NCBI GenBank assembly: GCA_028583605.1
Contig: CM053331.1
Location: 5,986,508-6,050,507 of the forward strand
DNA from: Dastarcus helophoroides
Taxonomy: Eukaryota; Arthropoda; Insecta; Coleoptera; Bothrideridae
Length of the DNA: 64,000 bases
Direction: 5' to 3'
Both the position numbers and the translations under genes were made by a program. Shown here in pieces: positions 11,204 to 23,100 of this stretch; the first letter of the stretch is position 1, and every line of letters starts with the position of its first letter. The notes below the pieces were generated by a model that was not told the DNA's origin, did no database searches, and saw only the letters and a program-made list of their open reading frames with translations.

Positions 11204-14200
11204 CAGTGGCGGCTGGCGTATAGGCACTGTGGAACTGCAGCATCCCCAGTTTCGCTTACGAGTTTTTTTCTCAAAATTTTCTGAACACTTCAGTTCACAA
11301 TTTTTTGTAGAAATTTTTAATTTTCTCTGATTTCATTTTTTGGAAAATTTAGGTTTCTTTCACAAGGTTACGATATTTAAAACCTTATTTTACTTTTAAT
11401 TTTGATCAAAATCACATTTTCAAAAACTAGTTTTTGAAAATGTGATTTTGAACTTTTCTAATAATTTTTCTAAAAGACTTCATTAAGTCTCCAGGAATAT
11501 AAAAGAATGAATTTTGAGAAAAATATTGAAACTTCGAAAAAAATACGAATTTTAAGGAAAAAGTTGATGAGAATTTCACACAGAAAGTCACCTCTTGAAA
11601 AAAGTCGTTTATCAAAAGACGAATCTTGCAAAAAAAATCGAAATTTTGAAAAAAAGGCCAATTTCGAGGAAAAAATCAGATTTCCACGAATAGAAAAGAT
11701 TGGATTTTGAGATTAACCCGAAATTTCTTAAAAGGGCGGGCGAACTTTGAGATGTATTTCCAGGAAAAAGTCGAAATTTCCAAAAAAAAAAAACGAATTA
11801 ATATCGAGATAAAGATCAAAATGTTGAGATAAAGATCACAATTTCGAGCAAAAGGCAGATTTTAATAAACTAGTCGAAATTTCTGAAAAGTTAGATTCTA
11901 AAAGTAGGAAGTTTTCAAAAAAAAAACTCAATGTTAGAAAAAATAACGTAATTTGGAAAAGAAGGCGAAATTTCGAGCAAACAGTTTTCAAGAAGTCAAA
12001 TTTTGAAACATAAGTGGAATTTAGAGAATAAAATCGAAATTAAAAAAAAAACAATTTTTGAAAAAAAGAGATGAATTTTCAAGAAAAAGACGAATTTCGA
12101 CGTAAACCAACTTTCAGAACTTCACACAGGAAGTCGAACTTTGATAAAACAGTTAAAATAATAAATAAAAATTTTGAAGGATGGGCATTTACGAAATCGA
12201 AATTTTGAAATTTTTGGGACTAAGCTTAGATTATTAGACATAACGGATCATATTTCGACAAAAGATCGAAATTTCAGAAAAAGAACAAAATTTTGGGAAA
12301 ATGATTGAAATTTTCAGAAAAACTCGGAATTTCGAGACAACGGCAAATTATGAGAAAAATTCGAAATATCAAAAACAAATCAAAATTTTTAAAAACGAGC
12401 GCGAATTTTGAATTATTTGTTCAATATTCACTTGTATTTCACTTGATACTTCTGCTTGTTCTCAAAACTCTCCCTTTTTTCGAACATTCGACAAAATTTA
12501 AGACTTTAAATTTTAAGAATAACTCGAAATTTCGAGAAAAGCTTTCAACTAATTGATTGAAATTTCAAGAAAAAAGTCGAAATTAATAAAAACTCAAAAT
12601 TATTTGGAAGTTTGAAAAAAGGGAGAATTCAGAGAACAAGTCGAAGTATCAAAATTTTCTGAACACTTTTCATTACACAATTTTTTATAGAAATTTTTAA
12701 TTTTCTCTGATTTGTTTTTTTAGAAAATTTAGGTTTCTTTCACAAGGTTACGACATTTAAAAACCTATTTCATTTTTAATTTTGAACAAAATCACATTTT
12801 CAAAAACTAGTTTTTGTAAAAGTTTTGAGAAAGAAATCAATATTTCGAGCAGGAATTAAAATGTTAACTCAAATTTCTTGCAAAATGTCCACATTTTGAG
12901 AAAATAATTCCAATTTCAAGAAAAAATCCAAATCCAACTAACTCAGCTCGCATTTTACTATTTCTCTAAAAAATAAGTTAATTCGGTATCTTCGTCCTTT
13001 TACGTCAAATCCTGTTTTGTTTGAGTTTTTTCAGATATTTCGATTTTTTTTAACGAAATTTTGTTTTTTTCTGCAAAGTTTCCATTTTACTTAAATATTT
13101 TAGAAAAAGAAATTTTCTCGAAATTTCCATTTTTCCTGAAAGTGATGTTCTTAAAATTTCTTCTAGAAATTCCAACTTTTTCAGATTTTTCTTTGTCTTC
13201 CTCTAATTTGCTTTAAAAATTTAAAATTTTAAAAGTTTTTTCGACACTTTGACAATTTAAAGTTCATTTTATTTCGTGTTTTGACAAAAAATGTTTGGAA
13301 AAAAACCTGAAAACTCTATAAAAATTTCAACATTGAGAAAACAAAAGATTTCTTTGTAAAGATATTTCAAATTATTTTCAAATTTCAATTTTTTCTTTAA
13401 AGAAGACATTTTGCTTTTTTTTACCTATGCAATTTGTGTTTTTCTCTAAACATTTTATACAAAAATTTTTTTGAAATTTCGACTTTTCCTGGAGATTTTA
13501 TCTGTAAAATATTTTTTCTTGTAGAAATTTTGATTTTCTCTAATTTGTTTTGAAAATTTAAAAGTTTTTTAACGAAATTTTAATATTTTAAAGTTTATTT
13601 TATTTTGTAATTTTGATAAGAAACTAAAAATTGTTAAGTATAAGTTTGGGGAAAATAAACTTCAAATCTGCATAAAAATAAGAAAAATTTGGGAAAAATA
13701 TTGAAATTTCAAGAAAAAATGAACCTTGCAAATTTCAACCTTTTTTACAATTTGATATTTCTCTAAAAAATTACTACTACTGTAGGACCAAAGAAAATTC
13801 TGAATCGGAATTTCCAATTTTTCTAGAAATGTTAAATTTATTCTTGAAATTCTCAAGTTCAAATTTAAAATTCAAATTTCGATAAAATAAAGATCGAAAT
13901 TTAAGAATTAAACCCAAAATTTCAAGAGAAAGCAGATCATATTTTTAGAAAAAGCTTCTTATTAGTAAACAACATTTTTCAAAAAAAAAATAACAGTTTC
14001 GGAATTAAAGAAAAAAAAGTGGGAATTATTGAAATTTTGGAGAAAAAGAATCAACATTTTTAGAAGAGTCTCAAAATTTCTAAATTAAAATTAATTAAAA
14101 TTTCGAGAGAAATTCTTTAACAATTTACTGTTCTAATTTAATTTTTTTCTGGTAATTTTGAAGTTCCAGAGAAATTTCAAAAATCACATATTCCAGCTTG

Positions 14201-15217
14201 AAGCCAACTTTTTGTGATTAAAATTCAAATTTTGGCAATTTATTTGTATATAAAATGCAAGTTTTTTTTTGAAAATTGTTTCAAAACTTTGCACAATTTT
14301 AAAAATAGAAATTTTTGTTATTAATTTTTTTAAATTCGAGTGTTATTTCGAAATTTTTCTCAAAGAAATGTAAAGTTAAAAAGAAAGATATGGCCACTTT
14401 TAAAAAATAAAGCTAAAGTTATCAGAAAAGTCGAATTTAAAAAAAAAGTCACATCTTAAAAAATTTTGAAATTTTCATAGTAAGTCAAATTTTCAAAAGA
14501 AGATAAGGATTTCAATTTTTAAAATGGTCGACATTTTCGATAATTTTGGGAATGTCAATGAAAGACGAATTTTTGGAAAAATATCGACATTTAAAATAAT
14601 TTGCAGAGTTTTTAATTAAATTTTCAAAGAAGCTGAATATTTTGAATATTGTAGAAAACTCAAAATTATCGAAACATTCGTAATTATCAAAAAAGTTGAA
14701 ATTTTTAAAAGGTAAAATTTTAAAAAAGTCGAAATTTTCAATAGTTCAATTTTGAAAAGGATCTTTTCTTTTAAGTCGAAGATTTAATAGGAAATGTTTA
14801 AAAAATGTATAAATCGAATTTTAAAAAAGTTTGAACTTTTCAAAAAAAGTCAAGTTTTCAAAAAGAGTCGAAATTTTGAAAAAAAAAGTCGAAGTTTTGA
14901 AATGGAGTCGAAATTTTACGAAATATTAGTCGACAATTTCAATAAAAGGTTTTAAGAAATGTCTGACTTAAAAAAATATCACAATTTTAAAATAAAGGGT
15001 CGACAGTTTGCAAAATATCGAAATTTTAAAAACAATTGAAATTAATAAAATAGTCAAAATTTTTAAGTTTTCCAAAAATTTAAAATTTTGGAAAATGACT
15101 AAAATGTTCGAAAAGTAAGTTTTGAAATGTCGAAATTTTCATTAGAAAATTTAAACATTTTAAAACGCTAAACATTGTCGCAGTATCCCCATTAGTTGTG
15201 GCTGCGAGCCGCCACTG
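11204..15217. mobile_element. Non-autonomous hAT-like element, family A (4014 bp)
   Basis: The ends are CAGTGGCGGCTGGCG and, inverted, CAGTGGCGGCTCGCA. The flanks GTAAACAT (11196-11203) and CTAAACAT (15218-15225) match at 7 of 8 positions, which fits the 8-bp target duplication of hAT elements. The interior has no transposase. It is degenerate AAATTTCGA repeat with internal duplications (11270-11440 repeats at 12655-12820) and the block shared with 9886-10371. An autonomous relative elsewhere would be needed to move it. Confidence 0.85.
13678..14160. repeat. 486-bp duplicated block, copy inside the hAT element
   Basis: This is the second copy of the block at 9886-10371, here inside the family A element. 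Confidence 0.9.
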
Positions 15218-15225
15218 CTAAACAT

Positions 15226-15423
15226 CTAAGAATAAGTTGCTAGTTGCATTTAGATTTCTATTACGTTCAGAATGCACTGAAAGAGCACAATCAAAATTAT
15301 CGATTTAACAAAAGTGATTTATTTAGGCCGCAAATCTTTCCAGACGTTGTCATTATATGACACATTCGTCAGTGTCATCAGTCATATCTCACGTTTCAGA
15401 AGGTATCTCAAAACTCTTTCGTA
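15226..15423 (+). promoter_or_regulatory. Upstream region and presumed 5' UTR of CFAP91
   Basis: About 200 bp separate the family A element from the CFAP91 start codon. No clear TATA box is seen. ATGACAC and GTGTCAT words around 15356-15380 form a small inverted pair. The transcription start cannot be placed from sequence alone. The transposon end sits very close to where the promoter must be. Confidence 0.4.
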
Positions 15424-15472
15424 ATGGCTACCATAAAAAATTTAGCATACCGACCTCAGGATTATGTTTATG
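15424..15472 (+). CDS. CFAP91: CFAP91 exon 1
   Basis: It starts with ATG and codes for MATIKNLAYRPQDYVY plus one base. The donor G|GTAAAC joins a 58-bp intron ending TTTTTCAG. The join makes the family motif YDPLF across the splice site, which supports both the start exon and the intron. Confidence 0.8.
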
Positions 15473-18400
15473 GTAAACCAAAATACGTATTTTAATTTTA
15501 CAAGGTTTAGCAAAGATGCTCGTTTTTCAGATCCACTTTTCGTCGTTTCAAACGAGAAGGATTTCTATAAGGCTGGTTTAATATCGAAAATGTCGATGGC
15601 AAAATTTGTAAGTATTGTTACTGGCTTTATCGGTTCGAATAGATTACCATGTGTGTAATGTGTGGAATTACAGCACTTTATTACCAAATTAACTCGGCAC
15701 ACTTCAACTGAACAGTAACTCACTAATTTACTAACTGCTAACCCACTAACCACACTGACTTCTAACTAACTGATTCGAGGGAAAGCTGACCGCCTTTTAT
15801 AGTTTTGGCCCCTGGCTTCTAGAACTTTTCGGCAGATAAGGTTTATCGTTCCCGAAATTTCTGGAACGCTTTCTGCCATTTGTTTCGTTTTCGCGGCCGC
15901 TTTCCCCTTATCAGATCCTTCTAGAAACTTTTTTTATTTACTAAATTATACAATTCTATTCTAAATTCTATTCCATCTATTTACATTGCGTTACAGTATC
16001 GTAAAATCGTTAGCCAAAGACTCAAGGAGATATTTTTGTAAAAAAAAATCGTTTGCTCTATTTCAACTTGTTTGGCGAAGGAGCTAACTATGTCTTTTGA
16101 CGCTTTAATGCAAAATTTCACTTAAAGTTACAATTGATTTTAGAAATAAGTTATTATTTGATCACAAATGAAAATTTCAGCAAGTATGTCCGATATTTTC
16201 GAATATGTTTTCCGACCTTCCTAATTATCCAAGGAAGCAGATGGTGATAAGAAAACCACCGGCAGTACCCACCTACACGGAGCTCAAAGAACGAAGTAAC
16301 GAATATTACAAAGCCGTGAGGAAGAAACCAGCCGATGTTAGGGGTAGTGACAGGGCAAAATTTTTCGCTTGCCCAATAGTGACCTTCCCCAACGCTTTGC
16401 TACCGTACTTGCATATGCCAACGTTCACGCTGAAACCGGCCGAAAGAGCCAAAAAGGATAAGCGACCTCTGGGGGCAAAGTTCCACATCAATCTTCAGAC
16501 TGTGTTCAGGGAGTCATCAGCGCAGACTTCTCCTTGGCAGCCTCCCCATGTCGTAATGGATAGCGGAGATCCGGAAATATTGAAATTGGACTTCCTCAAA
16601 TGGGGTAAGGAGTGGGGATGTCGATTCGAGATCGATTAATCGAAAAATCGATTTTTTCAAGTCTCAAGGTCGATTTTTTAGATCGATTTCAAATATAACA
16701 TCGATCTAATGAACGATTCAAAAATCCTAAGAATCGGATCGATTTACCTTAGATGCAGGTCACTGTAAATTTAATGAGAAATTTTTTTTTATTTGTTATG
16801 TAAAAGTATTTATGTCGTTATGTTATTACATACTTCCATCTACTAGTAATAGCTGCATTAATAAGCCAACAGATGGCAGCATTAACATTTCTTTTCATTC
16901 ATTATGTCGTTGACTGAATAGGAAAGATAACTGTGGTGCAGTGTTGCCATATATTTGAAGGTAAAATTCCGTATATACGCAGTTAAAATTACCATATATT
17001 CACAAAAATTACTCTTACGTTATTTTATTAACTGTTACCGGTCTTAAAAACTTTAATTTAGTGGTTGAAAACGTTACACGCGTATTAATAAATACACTAC
17101 AAATCTTGAAAAAAGTGTATTTACTTTTTTTGAAGTGAAAATTACAAGAGCGTAGAAAGGACATCAATTAAAAAAAATTATCACGAAATGTTGACTTTTT
17201 CTCCTCTAAATCCCGAGATTAAAGTCAAAATTTCGATTTTAATATCAAAATTTCGAAAAAAAGTCGAAATTTGGGGTTTAGAATCGAAATTTCTAGAAAA
17301 AAGTAGAAATTTCAATTATTAAATCAAAATTTAATGAAATGTTACCAAGGCGTAGAAAGGACATCGACTAAAAAAAATGTTAATTTAAAAATGTCGACTC
17401 TTTTCTCAAACTGCGACTTTTATTTCAAGTTTTGACTTTTTTTCTCAAATTTCGATTCCTTTCTCAAAATTTCCACTTTTTTCTGGATATTTCGACTTTT
17501 TTCTGAAAATTTTAACATTTTCAATATGTTACAAAGACGCAGAAAGGAAATCGATTTAAAAAAATGCTATTTTTAGAAATTTCGACTTTTTTTCTCAAAT
17601 TTCGATTTAAAGCTCCAAATTTCGACTTTTTTCTCGAAATTTCGACTTTTTTCTCAAAATTCGACTTTTTGTTTCAAAATTTCGACTTTTTCTTCGAAAT
17701 TTTGACTTTTTTCTCTCAAATTTCGATTTTTTCTCGAAATTTCGAAATTTTTCGCGAATCTTTGTTTTTTGTTTCTCAAATTTCCACTTTTTTTCTCGAA
17801 ATTTTGACGTTAATGTCGAAATTTCGAAATTTTTCTAGAAATTTCGGCTTTGAACTCACTTTTGACCGTAATATTGAACTTTCTACTTTTTTTCTCGAAA
17901 TTTGGGCTTTTCTCGCAAATTTCGATTTTTTCTCGAAATTTCGACTTTTTTTCTCGGAATCTCGACTTTTTTTTCTTAAATTTCGCCTTTTTTTTTGAAA
18001 TATTTCGAAATTCCGACTTTTTTCTCGAAATTTCGAATTTTTTTTCAAATCTCGACTTTATTCTGAAAATTTTGACCTTAGTATCGAAATTTCCACATTT
18101 TTCTCGAAATTTCGACTTTAAACTCAACATTTCGACTTTTTTCTCAAAATTTCGATATTTTTCTTAAATTTCGACTTTTTTCTCACAGTTTGACATTTTT
18201 CTGGACATTATTTCGACTTTATTTTAAAAATTTCAACTTTTTCGAAATGTAACAAAGGCGTAGAAAGAACATCGATTAAAAAAAATGTTATTTTTAGAAA
18301 TTTCGACTTTTTTTTCCCAAACTTCTATTTTCAGCTCGAAATTTCGACATTTTTTTTCAAAATTTCGACTTTTTTCTTAAATTTAGACTTTTTTTTGAAA

Positions 18401-20102
18401 ATTTCGACTTGTTTCTTGACATTTCGACCTTTTTCGCAAAAATCGACTTTAAAGTCAAAATTTCGACTTTTTTTTTTCGAAATTTCGGCTTTTTTTCAAA
18501 ATTTCGACTTTTTTCTCGAAACCTCCACCTTGTATCAAATTTCGATTTTTTTCTTGAAATTTCGACGTTTTTCTCAAATATCGACTTTTTTCTTGAAATT
18601 TTGACTTTTCTCGCAAATTTCGATTTTTTTCTCGAAGTTTGGATTATTTTTTTTCTCGAAATCTCGACTTTTTTTCTCAAATTTTGACTTTTTTCTCGAA
18701 ATTTCGAAATGTTTCTCAAATTTCGGCTTTTTTCTCAAAAATTTGACCATAGTATCGAAATTTCGACATTTTTCTCGAAATTTCAACTTTAAAATTCAAC
18801 ATTTCGACTTTTTTTCTCAAAATTTCGACAGTTTTCCTAAATTGCGACTTTTTTCTCAAAATTCGACTTTTTTCTGGAAATTATTTCGACTTTGTTTTGA
18901 AAATTTCAACTTTTTCGAAATGTAACAAAGGCATAGAAAGGACATCGATTTAAAAAAAAATGTTATTTTTAGAAATTTCGACTTTTTTCTTAAATTTAGA
19001 CTTTTTTTTCAAAATTTCGACTTTTTTCTTAAATTTAGACTTTTTTTTCAAAATTTCGACTTGTTTCTTGACATTTCGACCTTTTTCGCGAAATTTCGTT
19101 TTTTTTTTTCCCAAATTTCAACTTTTTTCCGAAATTTTGACCTTAATATAGAAATTTCGACATTTTTTTGGGCAATTCCGACTTTAAAGTCAAAATTTCG
19201 ACTTTTTTTTCAAAATTTCGGCTTTTTTTTCAAAATTTAGACTTTTTTCTCGAAGTCTCCACTTTTTATTAAATTTCGATTTTTTTCTTGAAATTTCGAC
19301 GTTTTTCTAAAATATCGACTTTTTTCTTGAAGTTTTGACTTTTCTCGCAAATTTCGATTTTTTCTCGAAGTTTCGATTATTTTTTTTTTCGAAATCTTGA
19401 CATTTTTGTCTCAAATTTCAACTTTTTTCTCGAAATATTTCGAAATTTCGACTTTTTATAAAATTTCGATTTTTTTTCTTGAAATTTCGACGTTTTTCTA
19501 AAATATCGACTTTTTTCTTGAAGTTTTGACTTTTCTCGCAAATTTCGATTTTTTCTCGAAGTTTCGATTATTTTTTTTTTCGAAATCTTGACTTTTTTTC
19601 TCAAATTTCGACTTTTTTCTCGAAATATTTCGAAATTTCGACTTTTTTCTCGAAATTTCGAAATGTTTCTCAAATTTCGACTTTTTTCTCAAAAATTTGA
19701 CCTTAGTATTGAAATTTCGACTTTAAAATTCAACATTTCGACTTTTTTTTCTCAAAATTTCGACATTTTTCCTAAATTGCGACTTTTTTCTCAAAATTCG
19801 ACTTTTTTCTGGAAATCATTTCGACTTTGTTTTGAAAATTTCAACTTTTTTGAAATGTTACAAAGGCGCAGAAAGGACATCAATTAAAAAAAATGTTATT
19901 TTTAGAAATTTCGACTTCTTTTCCAAACTTCGATTTTAAGCTGGAAATTTCGACTTTTTTCTCAAAATTTCGACTTTTTTCATAAATTTCGACTTTTTTT
20001 TCTCAAAATTTCGACTTTTTTCTTGACATTTCGACCTTTTTCGCAAAATTTCGTTTTTTTTTTCAAATTTCAACTTTTTTCTCGAAATGTTGACCTTAAT
20101 AT

Positions 20103-20133
<31 letters not shown>

Positions 20134-23100
20134 CTCGTTCCAACAGACTTAAGTCTATAGTGGAAAAATACCTACATACTTAAAAATATAGCATGATAAA
20201 AATAAGAACCTAATAATTTAAATGGTATTACATAAAAAAAGAAAATGTATAACAAATAAAGAATCCTAATAAATAAAAATAACAGAAATAAAAATAAAAT
20301 AAAAGGAATCCAATAATTTGGTGTACAGAATTAATATTAATTTATTGAATAACAATACTACGTAACTCTAAGTAACTGTCTTTTTATACGCGGAGAACTT
20401 AAATTGTCAAGAAATATATCTATGTTTTGCGGAAGGCTATTAGACAAGCGAATGCATCGAAACAATGAGCTGTTATAATGGTGCAAAGTGGATGGGATAA
20501 TATGAGAAAATGCCATGGGATAGCGTGTGTTAGGTCGCGGAACATGAAAGTCAATTTGTCGCAACAAATCCTCGGACCTTATTTTACCAGTAACAATTCT
20601 TTGAAATAGTATTAAGCAGTGCATATTTCTGCGGCTGCTTAAAGGTACTTCATTGACCATATTTAGCAGCCACCAATAATCACAGTTCCGCTCTGGATAA
20701 TTTCCCTACATTTTAAGAAATACATATTTTGCAAATTTCCTATTAATTCCTTCCAGCAAATTGTTGTAATTATCATAGCAATGACTCCAGACCTGACAAC
20801 AGTACTCGAGTTTAGACCTTACTAGCGAATAATATAATGCTTTTATGCAGTAAATACTTGTGAAGCCTCTCGTGTTTCTAAATATAAAACCTAATACTTT
20901 TGTGGCTTGCTTCCAAGCTCGTAAAATATGAGGTATAAATGTGAGCTGCGCATCCATAATAACACCCAAATCAGTCATTTGGGTGCATCTGTCAATAACT
21001 TGGCCCTCGATCAAATAATGAAAATTTATAGGATTCTGAATCCTGGAGAAGGTTAATATTTTACATTTCTTTTTATTGAATGCCAGTCCATTACAGTCAC
21101 ACCAACTTTGCAGAGAATCCAAATTATCTTGCAAAATAGAGCAATCATTTACGTTCGTTATTATTTTAGCCATTTTTAAGTCATCCGCGTATATAAAAGT
21201 TCCACAGTTTAAACCTACAACTACTTCATTAAAGAAGATATTAAACAATAATGGACCAAGGTTGGAACCTTGTCCTACTCCGTTAGATCTAAATCCACCG
21301 TATGACACAATTTGTTGTTTATTGGTTATAGTCGAATTTATTAAATTAACTAACGAGCTACTTAAACCAAATAGACGCAATTTCTTTAACAGTATACAAT
21401 GATGAACTTTATCGAATGCTTTCGACAAATCTGTGTATATCGCATCAACTTGTAATCGCTTATCAAGAGCATTCGATACATATTGCGTAAATTCCATTAA
21501 GTTTGTAGTAGTCGATTTGCCGATTACGAATCCATGTTGTTCTGCTGTTAAATTAGAAAGACTTGGATGATTTAATGCATCATATATAACACACTCAAAA
21601 AGTTTAGCGACATTCGACATCAATGCCACTGGTCTATAATTTTTTATATCCGCTCTATCGCCGGATTTGTGTATGGGTATGATGTATAAAGTTTTCCATT
21701 GGGTGGGAACCAAACAAGAATTTAAAATTAGATTAAAAATATGTTTCAATGGTAAGATCAGGAAATTGATGCAATCGACAATCAAAAAAGCCGGTAAATT
21801 ATCGGTCCCAGTAACATTATTAGGTTTAATACGTTTAACAGCTTTTAAGATATCTACTTCACATATTGTATTCAAGCTTAGATTAAGATTGTTAGCTATC
21901 TCGACATCAACATTGAGAGATGGACAGCAATTTTGCAGACAGTACTCACACCGGATTGTACCAAGATCAACACACCCACTATCACACGAATGATTGGGTC
22001 CTTGCGCAAAGGTTGAAAAAAAATAATCCGCAAAACCATTAACGATGTCTTGCTCAGCTGTCAGTATCCTATCATCATAAAACATGAGTCCAGGTATGGT
22101 AGCGCCTTTCCTTTTTTGGTTAATGAATGACCAGAATTTTTTGGGATGAGCCTGTAAAGTATTTTCAGAATTCTGGATAAACTGCTGAAATTCGATTCGA
22201 CATTCATATTTAATTTCTCTTCTTAATTGCTTCAATAAATTAAGGTGGTATAGAGATTTCGATTTTCTGTAAATATTCCAGTGTTTATTCTTATTATGGA
22301 TTTTCTGAATTATGCTTTTGGTGAACCAAACTGGATAATTTTTCTGACGACCTTTTTTCGAACATAACGGTACGTGCTGCACGAATATATCATGTAATTT
22401 GTTAAAAAAATGATCGCTTGCAATTTGAGGATCAGATATATCTAAAATTGATGTCCAGTTTATATTCGCTATAGATAGGTAGAGATCAACTAAATTCGCT
22501 TTATAAAAATTAAACCTTGGTAATGTCTCATTATTTATAAACCGCCTATCTGAGGTATCACTAACGTGTACCGTGACTTGTAAAGTTGGGTGATGTATGT
22601 CTTCTGCTACTAGTGGATATTCGCCTTTATTCGTAGTCACTTTTAGATTTTCCGCAGTAATAATTAGGTCCAATAATTTCTGGTTAGTATTCAGAATATT
22701 GTTATGTTGACAAAGATTATTTAGGGTAATAAACTGCAAGTAAGAATTATAAAGATTAGTAGTTCTGCCTTCAGATGTACATTCATACAATTCAGGAATA
22801 TTGAAGTCTCCAATAATACATATATGCGAAGTAAAGTCAAGAGAAGTTTCCAGATAATCGAAAATTGTATTATATTCATTGATACCTAGCGAAGGAGGAA
22901 TGTATAAAGCTATAATGCTGACTGAAAAACTATGATACTGCGCCTTAATCCCTACGAGTTCTATTGCTTGCACTGGAGATTCAATATCTAGCCTTGTAAC
23001 AAAGGACTGATTTCTTAAAGCAATTAATACCCCTCCTCCTCGACCAAATTTCCTGTCTGCACGGAATACTTGAAATTGTGAGGAAAATAATTCCTCGGAT

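Noticed and set aside
15473..15504. A 32-bp version of CFAP91 intron 1 ending at ACAAG
   Set aside because: Too short for an intron and does not produce the family motif; the 58-bp version ending TTTTTCAG does.
17564..19887. Many long open frames on both strands with Phe-, Arg- and Lys-rich repeats (such as FLEISTFF or SRKKSKF)
   Set aside because: They arise because the 20-base satellite unit has no stop codon in several frames. They have no start context, no conserved domain, and equivalent frames exist on the opposite strand.
17140..20100. CRISPR-like array
   Set aside because: The units are degenerate and contiguous, without unique spacers, and the setting is a eukaryotic intron.
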